A DNA stretch of 64,000 bases from Centrapalus pauciflorus (lineage: Eukaryota > Streptophyta > Magnoliopsida > Asterales > Asteraceae): contig JAANYP010003732.1 of NCBI GenBank assembly GCA_020465985.1, positions 755,991-819,990 of the forward strand, given 5' to 3'. Positions 1 through 11,707 of the stretch are shown piece by piece (the stretch's first letter is position 1; each line of letters opens with the position of its first letter). A program made the position numbers and the translations under genes. Under the pieces are notes generated by a model. That model was not told the DNA's origin. It worked only from the letters and a program-made list of their open reading frames with translations, and ran no database searches.

Positions 1-208
1 GAAGGGAACAAAAAAGCTTCTGTTATCCTTACAGATTATATGATTAAAAAGATACCATTTAGTAACAAGGTCTCTATTATCATATATGCCTTCAAATTGC
101 ACAATGTTGCATTTTGCTTATTGGTTTCTGTATATCTTTTTATTAACAAACTATACTTAAAACATACAACTTAGGTAGTTTTGCATATTATGTACAAAGT
201 ATGTACAG

Positions 209-3200
209 CTACATGGTAAAATTATTACTAAGTTTAGGCATTGAATTCAAGTGCCTCAAGATTTTCTCAGCCATCAACCTAATGTCTCCATGACCGTGAT
301 ACAAATCATTGACTAGCGTAGAATGCAAGAACCTGTCTTGTGATATTTCTGAAGTTGATTTGTCGTCTCCTTCCATCAACAACTTCTCTAATATCCAAAA
401 TGATTTTTGCTTCAATGAGTCGTCTTTATGCTCCTTCACCACATTCAGGAGATGCTGTATGGCCTTCTCTTCAATCAATATACTCACACTCGAGTCCAAA
501 TTGACCTTTTCACCTAACAATGTGCATATAGCCGATAATGCAGCCTCAACAACCTGAATGTTCCTGTGGTCAAAGCAGGCCAACAATTTCTCGACTGCTT
601 TTGCTTCAAGTAAACAGAAGGTCTCTTGAGAAGAACAAGCTCCTTTATGAACCGGGCACAGTGGTGTGCTTTCAAGCACTTTTGAGTATCTTAATGAGAA
701 ACACTTTTGTAAATAGGAGAACTTTCTGAACCTGGGTTTCTTGATTTGTGCTGGCTTGGATAAAGTAACTGTCTTTGATGACAGATTATGTAACCCAACT
801 GCTGATAGCCTCTGGACCTCATCACTCGATGTGTTCATAAGCAATTCTGTGAACACGGTTGTGAAACTGCAGGTCCTTGCTAGAACCAAAAACTGGTGCT
901 CGTATAGAGTCGTTGTGAACCTGACAAGAATGCCTACAAGTCCTTCCAAATAAGCACTTCCATATTTGCTCATTCTCATGCCAAATTTCTGAACTTGATT
1001 GATATTTCGAACAATTAAAGGGACGGTATTCATGCTAAGTAGAGCCAGATTGAGTGTAAGATTTTCATGAGGAAGTTTCGCTAAGAAATTGGCAGAAACT
1101 GCTTGCTTTTCTGTGGGCGTGGTTTTTTCAGGCAACTCTTTCAGCAAGGCTTGAGGTTGGCCTCTAGTTTTGCATAGTCTTTCTGCCAGTGTATGGCCAA
1201 GAAAAGGCGAAAGCGCAATAGAAAACATGATGGAAACGACCTGGAGTTCCTCATTTGGGTTGTTTAAAAGCTCAATTATGTTTGTACAAGCATCACTTTC
1301 TTTTACCACAGACACGATGATCGCTGAGGTTTTTGGAAATTTCATGAGGCATGAAAGTATTCTTAGAAAGCTGATGTTCAATTCATCTGGCATAGAGATC
1401 CCAACGCTCCTGACAATATTGTACGTAATGTAATCCAACGACATCTTGTGGTTTGCTTGAAGATCATATAGCTCTACTGATCCCGATTCAAGTATATTTG
1501 CCAGTATAGCAGCTGCTTCCGCTTTTGAATTCATGGGCTCGTCATAGATAGCTCGTTTGAACATTTCATGCAACATGCTACTTATGGTACCTGCTTCTAC
1601 AAGAATCTTTCCATTTTCGTGGTGGGATGAGATTTGCTTCAGTGCTCTAAATGCAACATTCCTTGCCAAGGAGTTCCCATGAAATACCATTTGAATCAGA
1701 ACCGGTGAACCCTTCTCTGCCACATAACCCTTAATATCGTTGTCATGTCCAAGAAAAGTATCCCCAATGTAACGTGCCATCTCCATCTTCATCTCTTCAT
1801 TACCTGTTCCATCTGTATCTTAGAATCATTTACAGACAGACAAACAGATTTAAAATTTCCACTTAAAGTTATACCTTCGAGAAGATGATGCAGGAGTGGC
1901 TGCCAATGTCCATTTTCCGCCATGTGCTTAATGTTACTCAGTGATCCCTCCAAGTTCTTCAAGATTTCATCGACTTTCTCTAAAGCAAATGCATCGCCGG
2001 GCTGTCTATACTTTAAAGTAATCAGCATTAAAATGCCACCAGTAACCGAACCAAATTTATCACAAAAATAGTGGCTTTTTGAAAGATCGACTAGAAGCAG
2101 CAATGCTGACTGCTCAATACATTCAACTTTACTCGATAGATTCTGAATTATTGCAGATAAATCCATTGTCCTGGCCATCATTTCCTGCAATGAAGATTCA
2201 ATATTTCGTCAAATCTTACAAATGTACAACATATAAGATCTATTTACATGCAGGATGGAATTTGAGATAAGTATACTTGTCCTTCATCATCATTCTCGGC
2301 CAATAGTCTTAGCAACTCGAGAGTTTCAAACCTCACGTCTCTGTCCTCGTGTGCCAAGGTTGTTCCAAGCAATGGTATGATGCCGATGTTACGAATCTCT
2401 ACCGCATTGTACTGCTTTTTTCGGCAAAAAGTCTGCAAATTGTGCAGTGCTTCAAGAATTTTGGTCTTAGTACCGGCTAAAGACAAAGCAGATCTTGCAG
2501 CCTTTATACCTGCTTGTTCATTTCTTTCCTCCCATTGCTTTATTGTTTCCATTAAAGCGATATTTCTGTTCAAAACTCGACTGGTTATCTTCATGCCTGT
2601 CTTTGGGCAAATGATATCTGCAGGATTGCCAAACTTCTCGTACCATTCTGTGATCGCTGCTCTCTCATAGGTGACACCTGTTTCTATTGTAACCGGATCT
2701 TCCATTATCTTATTAGTCAATGGGCAAAAGAAAGTCTCGTATAGCGGTTCCATGTATGGAGCCAACTCTGGAAAGCTCATTGCATCTGTCATCTCAGTCG
2801 ATTCATCGTCCATGGAACTTTCAAATTCATTAATCGAGTAAAGATCTGTCTCGTTCTGAACATATATCGTACGAGTTTCGCTAGTTTGAAAAGAAAAACT
2901 ATTGATGTCTTGTACTAGAGACTGAACTGCATAGTGGAAATACTCTCCGGATGATGACTTTATCGAGTTGAGTACTTGGCCCATCTGTCTGACTACCCTT
3001 TCGAGCTGTATTATGATGCTTTCATCTTCTGGATCTTGAATTATCATACCGATGGGCTTCCTGCTGCAACTTGACAACAGGTTATTTGCTATGTATATGC
3101 ATTCAGACAGCGATAGTAAGATCTCCGTTGCATTTGTTGGTGTATTCTCGGAGGATTCTAACTCAATGATGATGGCAGAAAGACGGTAAAAATAGCATCC

Positions 3201-3311
3201 TATTGTGATGAAACTCTCATTTTCGGTCATGATTGATAGTTTTGTGATTTCAGAAAGAAACAGCAGCAAGGACTTGACATCACTTGTATTCGAGCTCATG
3301 TTGACCTTCAT
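209..3311 (-). CDS. U-box/ARM-repeat E3 ubiquitin ligase, PUB43/PUB44 (SAUL1)-like, with an apparent frameshift
   Basis: E3 ubiquitin ligase that would transfer ubiquitin from an E2 enzyme to target proteins; the PUB44/SAUL1 group is known for control of senescence and immunity. Exon 1 is 2277-3311; the ATG at 3311 was chosen because the open frame upstream of it starts only with TTG. It encodes an N-terminal helical UND-like region (residues about 1-185) and the U-box (about 190-263, with FFCPLTNKIMEDPVT and ICPKTG). Intron 2185-2276 has a GT donor and CAG acceptor and joins DDEGQ to EMMART in phase. The rest (2184 down to 209) is ARM-repeat sequence, about 1000 residues in all. At 1789-1792 the frame breaks: one frame ends in TGA overlapping the ATG (ATGA) from which the next frame reads on with family-like sequence (MARYIGDTFLG). 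No intron explains this. The break lies in a slippage-prone ATGAAG/AGATGG stretch. It is either a sequencing or assembly indel or a real pseudogenising mutation. Confidence 0.8.
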
Positions 3312-4094
3312 CAAATCAAAAGAAACAGGTATATATATGTTTGCTTTAGCTCATTAATTATAAAGCAATCAGTTTTAGCTCTAAAATAAGTATAACATAA
3401 TTCAATTTTTTTTTTGTAGAAGATTGAAACACACAGAAAAAGAGAGGAACAAGATATATAATCATACCGAAGAAAACCAATCAGAAGGGCCACTACTTAA
3501 CATACTGTCTGAGTGCTTCATATGCATCAACTCTTGAACACGCGTATTTGAAACAAAGTGTAGGGGGATCAGGCAGGCGTAAAAAGTCGCCAGATATTAT
3601 GCATAACACGATCCTTGATCGCTGAATATTAAAAAGTCCGATGTCATATGAGTGTGATTCTTCATTAGTTTATGATGATGATGACCAGGTCACCTTAATT
3701 GGCTAAACTAAATGAAGTTGCAGGATTCTTGACCGCTTCTCAGATGATGATATCATGTTGATTTTTCGTATGTGTTTAGGTAAGTAAGTTTGACATCAAT
3801 GACCAGAAATCATATTAATTATCCTATAATACCACATTTGTCTTGGCTTAAACACACAAGGTATTTCTGGTCAAAAATCTTTTGACTCATAAGTTGAGAC
3901 AGTCAAATCATGTTTTAAAGATTCTTGAACACATAAATTCCTAGACAAAAGTACCTTTTAAATATAATCGGAGCTTATGGTACATGGAGTTATAACTATA
4001 AGTATATTTTTAAACTAATTATGGTTATATTTATCTTTGTTTCTTATATATGTCATGTTCTAATTTCTAGCTTCAACTTTAACTACTTCGATAA
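3312..4094. other. Upstream region of the U-box gene, no gene seen
   Basis: This is AT-rich DNA upstream of the minus-strand U-box gene. It must hold the promoter and 5' UTR. No clear TATA box position or other gene could be supported. A (CA)n run at about 4095-4113 leads into the first long (TA)n tract. Confidence 0.4.
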
Positions 4095-4111
4095 CACACA
4101 CACACACACAC

Positions 4112-4114
<3 letters not shown>

Positions 4115-4165
<51 letters not shown>
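4115..4165. repeat. (TA)n microsatellite, tract 1 of the Micron-like cluster
   Basis: About 25 uninterrupted AT units, preceded directly by a (CA)n run. It forms the left border of a chain in which long (TA)n tracts alternate with elements having conserved ends. Confidence 0.95.
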
Positions 4166-4168
<3 letters not shown>

Positions 4169-4435
4169 GTGGGTTCAATCGAGAACCTTATGCATCGAAG
4201 AACCTTGAAGAACCACAGTGCATCGCTTGAAAATTTGAAATGCATCACATAGAAATCGATGCATCACGCGGGAATTTGATGCATCACATGGAAATAATGT
4301 AGAAATCGATGCATCACGCGGGAATTTGATGCATCACGTGGAAATAATGATGCATTACGGGGGAATTGTGATGCATTTGTGGTGGTGCATGGAGGTTCTT
4401 CAAGGTTCTTCGATGCATGGAGGTTCTCCATTGAA

Positions 4436-4437
<2 letters not shown>
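4166..4437. mobile_element. Micron-like element A (family 1, about 270 bp) between (TA)n tracts
   Basis: The left end reads GGGGTGGGTTCAATCGAGAA and the right end is its imperfect inverted complement (TTCTCCATTGAACC), so the element has subterminal inverted repeats and is bounded by (TA)n on both sides. The interior repeats short units centred on the palindrome TGATGCATCA with CACGCGGGAA spacers. It has no coding capacity. It resembles in design the rice Micron elements, which target (TA)n microsatellites; the family assignment is inference. Confidence 0.65.

Positions 4438-4517
<80 letters not shown>
4438..4517. repeat. (TA)n microsatellite, tract 2
   Basis: About 40 AT units shared as border by elements A and B. 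Confidence 0.95.

Positions 4518-5532
<1,015 letters not shown>

Positions 5533-5560
<28 letters not shown>
5533..5560. repeat. (TA)n microsatellite, tract 4
   Basis: A short tract of 14 TA units between elements C and D. Confidence 0.9.
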
Positions 5561-5564
<4 letters not shown>

Positions 5565-6391
5565 TAGGTTCAACGGGGCACCTGTGTGCATCGTGCAACT
5601 TAGGAACCTATATACACCGTTAGATCTAGGAAATGAATGACTAAGATTACAATGGCAAAAGGGTAATAAAGATGAAATTCATGTATGCATCATGATGCAC
5701 GGTTCACATATTAGATGTGCATAAGGGTATTTTGGGGAAAAAAATAATATATCAAGTCAACTCAAAATTAAATTTATATTGATTGAATATTTAATTCAAT
5801 AATCAAGTATTAAATGCTAATAAATTTACAAAATACACTTCTAAAATTATAAAATTTCAATTGAACAAAAATCCAACATGATGCTTCATCATTTTCATTG
5901 ACTGTGCATCTTCGTATTCATCTTTCCCAGGTTATGCATCATCGTGTTCACATTGGGCACCATGTTATGCATCATCGTGTTCATACTGTGCATCTTCGTA
6001 TTCATCTTTCCCAGGTTATGCATCATCGTGTTCATCGTGATGCATATATGGAATTTAAACGTGTTAATCATCGTCTTCAACATTTCATCATCATCTTGAT
6101 GCACCGCTAATGTGCATCATGTTTGAATAAAAAACATCAACATTCATCCTTTGAGAGAGAGAGAGAGAGAGGGGCGGGTAAGGGAGAAAATTGTGGAAGA
6201 AAATAAGGAAAGTGGTTAATGATATAATATAGTTTCCTATTTTCTAACTAATCTATTAATTAAAAGATCAATTAGATTTTTTAAAATAATTAGTATTCCC
6301 GTATTACCCTTATTGCATCCTTAGTAAATAGGTTATGCATTTTTGGTTCCCACTGGTTCCCAATGCATCGTGGTGCCCCATGGAACCTCAA

Positions 6392-6393
<2 letters not shown>
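5561..6393. mobile_element. Micron-like element D (family 2, about 830 bp) between (TA)n tracts
   Basis: The left end GGGTTAGGTTCAACGGGGCA pairs with the right end TGCCCCATGGAACCTCAATC as inverted repeats. The interior contains a tandem array (about 5900-6040) of units with ATGCATCATCGTGTTCA and a (GA)n tract near 6152. Short reading frames over the array are repeat artefacts. Confidence 0.6.

Positions 6394-6485
<92 letters not shown>
6394..6485. repeat. (TA)n microsatellite, tract 5
   Basis: An uninterrupted 92-base TA tract between elements D and E. Confidence 0.95.
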
Positions 6486-7651
<1,166 letters not shown>

Positions 7652-7865
7652 ATCAGTTACATGCTTTATCATGTTGAAGTAAACATTAAATAGCTAGTAA
7701 AAGGTAAAAAAAAAAAAAAATCTATCCAACCTTTGGTAACAGTTGACTGTCATTTTCATGACGAATTAATCAACAAAAAATATATCCAAATGAAAGTTTA
7801 TATGATACTTCTTTTTATCACAAATAATTAATTTAACAAGGTTTTATATTATAAGTATCATAATT

Positions 7866-8806
7866 TATATTTACCTGAAATAAATATGTGTCATTATTAT
7901 CCTTAATGATCATAGTTAAATTCAAATGTAAAAATTTGGATTTAAATGTAGAAGTGTAATAAATAAAGTCAAATTTTTTTGCTAACAAAATTTAAATTTT
8001 AATTGATAAAACTTCAATTGTGAATATGATAAATTTTGATTGTTGATTTTCAGATTTTCCATTTTTATATTTTATCATTTTCAAAATATATACACATTCA
8101 CATAATTGAAGTTTGTTTGTTTCATACATTGATATTTCATATTTGAAGTTAATAAAAATTAAAAGAAACATTTTTTGCAAACACATATTATCTGTTTTTA
8201 ATAATACAACATAATAATATTTTTTTTATTTAATATCAAACAACTAAGTATTTTTTTTATCTTTAATTTAACTAGCTTTCAATTTTTTTTATTTTTATTA
8301 TACATAAATTTTATTATAATTTATTAAAATATAAAAAAATATGTATTTTTTAAATTGAACAAAACAAAACAATTATGTCATATGTCACTTCTACAAGACA
8401 TTTTTCCACATCTTTTTCCAAGTTTAACACTTTAACTTAATTGCATTAAATTTTGACTTTATTTTTTTTCATTAATTAATTAGTAATAAATTAGATTTTG
8501 TAACATTTAAAATTAATGTTTACCTAAAATAAATATCTATCATTATTATCCATAATAAGCATAATAGATCCAAATGTCACGTGTCACCTCTACGTTCACC
8601 AAAAAGATAATTACAACTTATAAAAAATAAAAGATAAATACATATAATATTTTTAAAAAAGATAAATATACTCTATTTTTTAAATAGTAAATAATAAAAA
8701 ATAAACACAATTATTATTTTTGTATGTTTTTATTTTTTACTCATATACATTTTATATAAATTAATTTAATTAAAAATATCCATGTATTATGTGGGTTATA
8801 AACTAG
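7866..8806 (+). mobile_element. 5'-truncated non-autonomous Helitron copy
   Basis: Colinear with 38628-39709 in the same orientation. It ends in CTAG followed by T (8803-8807), 10 bases after a decayed hairpin (CCATGTATTATGTGGG), as Helitron 3' ends do. The 5' part of the related copy (from TCTATACTATATATAATAAG) is missing; homology starts at about 7866. It also lacks the internal hairpin of the other copy (see 38405-39709). No Rep/helicase coding is visible. Confidence 0.55.
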
Positions 8807-9926
8807 TTTATTATAATTAAATCATTTAAAAATTCAAAACGTTATCTTTTTAATTCTCTCATTAAATAGATTCATATTAATTTGTAGTAAAATAATTGGT
8901 TTCAAAACCGAACATATTTCTAGTTAAACCTTTCATTAAAAAAAATACAAATAGAATGAATTCAAACACTTCATTTGTTCATTTTAGATGATTTGGTCTT
9001 TGACTGGTATTACTAAAATTTTCTTTTATTGTCAGTTAATTTTTATTGGATTACCATTTAATGTGATGTATTCTTTGTATATATGTAAATAATTAATGAC
9101 GATAAGTTGGTGTCAAACATGTAATCGTAGTCATACAATGTGTGTAGCATTAGACATACACGCCAAAGACCAATCGTTTTTTAGGTTTTAGAAAATCGTT
9201 TAGTTTTGAAAAATTTACTTTGGTGATTTAACTAATGAGAGAATTAAAAAAAAATTTTGAAGTTTTTAAAAATGATTTAATAATATGATAATGAGATATT
9301 TGGACATATATATTCATATAAGAGTTTTTAAAATTTTAGAAGGATATATGCGTAATAAGGAAATTTACAAGGATATATAGGTAATTATGAAGTTTTGTAA
9401 GGACGTGAATGAAATTCTTCTAAAAATTTATTAGTGTCACAACATATTTTAAACGACAAAAATATTAATAACTATCTTGCAGACATGTGCCTTGTTTTAT
9501 TATTTTTTATATATGTTAATACAAAGCTTTATTCCTTATCCAACTTTATGTTTTGCTTTACTGTTTGATACAAATATCATCTCATGCACTTTACGTTTCT
9601 ATTTCCTAAATCAGGTTCAAATGAAACAAACATTTATCCTGCAACGCATGTTAACTTGTACCTAGTGAAACTAAAACTAAGTTGGTATACTTTTTTTCCT
9701 TTGTATGATAATTTGATTTTAACAAGTATAATGTAGGTTGATTTTTAAGTTTCCTTTTTTCTGTTTAACAGTGCGCCTCTTTGGACTTTGGTGCATACCC
9801 AATTAGGCAATCATCCAAAGACCAAAACTAAAGCCCATTAAATCGTGTATTTTAGCCCAAATTCAGAGAATACAAAAATAAAGGAAAAATGAAACCAAAA
9901 CAAACTACAGTCACTGTGCTCTCTCC
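8807..9926. other. AT-rich intergenic DNA, nothing recognised
   Basis: AT-rich sequence with short reading frames only. 9290-9420 loosely resembles the Pack-MULE ends at 15170 (GGATATATRGGTAAT, TTTTAGAAGGATATATG) and may be a decayed terminal fragment; this is weak. Confidence 0.3.
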
Positions 9927-9934
9927 CTCTCAGG

Positions 9935-10885
9935 CAGGGGCGGACATAGTATAGGATGATGGGTGTCACTAGACATCGACAAATTTTCAAATATTGAGTT
10001 TCATATGTATAAAAAATTTGAGTGACACCTACGAAATTTTTTTACGATTATAATATACATATCTAATTTATATTTGTTGTTTTTATTACTTAAATTTATT
10101 GAAATAACACTGAGTTTTAATCATTAAATTTTTTAGAAAAACCCAACAAAATATAAAAACACTATTAAACAATAAGTTAAATGAATTAAGTTTAGCCCAA
10201 AAATTTTTTAAAAGCCCAAAAGACTACTAAAGCCTTTGAAACAATGAAACCTTAACTTTTTTCAGCTACTGCTCACCTTCAATCGTCTGCTCAACTCCTC
10301 ACGTTCAAAATTCTGTTCACCTTCAACTTCTTCTGGTCACCAACTCCGGCAACGAGGCGGCGACTCCACCTGCTGTTGCCATCCGCCTCATGCCCTTCGT
10401 CTGCCGCTGGACGTTGGCCCTCCGCCTACCGGCTGCCGCTGGCCTCCTCATATTTGACGGTCATTCTCTAACTCTCTCTATCGCATATCTTTCTTTCTCT
10501 AGTTACTCTGTATCGTTTTGTTTAAGAGGTATAAACTTGTAAGAATGTTTGGTGGACAAAATTTTGAAGTTTCTATTTTGTTTAATAGGGGTATAAATGT
10601 ATAATTATTTGTTAACTTGTTAGGTGGTCAATTTTTTTAAGTTTTCTTTTTTAAGTATAAAGTATAAATGTTAATTGTGAAAGTATTTTTTGACAAAAAG
10701 TTTTTAGTTTTTGCTTTGTTTAAGTTTTTGATAAATGTTAACTGTAAATTTTGTTATTCGTTAATTTTGGGCTAGCAATCCGTTTTGGTGACCCGATCAA
10801 TCTTAGAAAATATTTGAAAAATCTAAGTATTAAATTTGCTTTAAAAAAGTGACACCGATAATAAAAATTCCTAGACCCGTTCCTG
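9935..10885. mobile_element. Non-autonomous hAT-like element, 951 bp
   Basis: The ends CAGGGGCGGAC and (inverted) CAGGAACGGGT form short terminal inverted repeats, extended by GGGTGTCAC on the left against GTGACACC on the right. It is flanked by CTCTCAGG (9927-9934) and CTCTCAAG (10886-10893), an 8-bp target duplication with one mismatch, as in the hAT superfamily. The interior contains a GC-rich segment (10264-10470) unlike its AT-rich surroundings. No transposase ORF is visible. Confidence 0.7.
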
Positions 10886-11707
10886 CTCTCAAGTTGCCTC
10901 CATCCGGGCTCTCTCGTCTCGGCCTCTACATAAAATTAAACGGTAAATCTCTAATTGTTTTCTTGTTTCTTTTTGCAATTTTTGTTATGGAAATTGGAAA
11001 CTGTTAACTGTATGCGTTGTAATGTGTAAATTGATAGGTTCTTTTGACTAATCTAGGATACATAAGTCGAACTCCATTTTTTTGATAGAAATTGGGTTGA
11101 AATTTATGTCTGAGTTGTGTGTTCTTTGACAATTCCATAATACGTAATTTTATTATACATATAAGTAGCATACACTACACGACCCGATAAAAAGCAAACC
11201 TTTGTCAGTTATAATCAAATACTGCATTCGAATGTTCATGCTCAAAAGTAAACGAAGACTAGAGATGGTTCTTCTTCAAGTCAAAGTGAGAATTTCCATT
11301 CTTGTCTAAAGTGGCTGGAAGAAAAGTTGAGTGAATTTAGCCTAGATACTCGCGACTATTCATTTCATATTCGGTTGGGTTAAATGGACTGTTTCCATTT
11401 TGGGGATTTTGAATCCCGAATAATATGTTGTTCACTAGAATAAGTGATCATAAACATTTAAATACATTTGAGTTGAGTTTTAAAGATTGATGATTAAGCT
11501 TTACCAATGAAATAAGAATGTATTCGGTTTGGTTTTCAGGTGAATTGGAAACGACGTTTAAAGTAGCCAAATTGAGAAAATGACGCTTTTATACTTTTCA
11601 ATTTGGCATTATTTGCCAAATCATAACAAACTTTCAATTCTAGTATGAATGTGTCGTCCTATTGCTGGAATGAAAAATTTCCATTAAAAAGATAATAACC
11701 ACGACCG
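10886..11707 (+). other. Probable 5' leader/promoter region of the PPR gene
   Basis: CT-rich sequence immediately right of the hAT element (CTCTCAAGTTGCC to about 10940) followed by a possible donor (AAACG/GTAAATC) looks like a plant 5' UTR exon. If so, the hAT element split that exon. The rest, to the ATG at 11708, is AT-rich with no other gene. Confidence 0.3.

Noticed and set aside
3311..3493. 60-residue minus-strand frame upstream of the U-box gene
   Set aside because: It lies in the expected 5' UTR, has no recognised domain, and does not join the coding exon by a good splice site.
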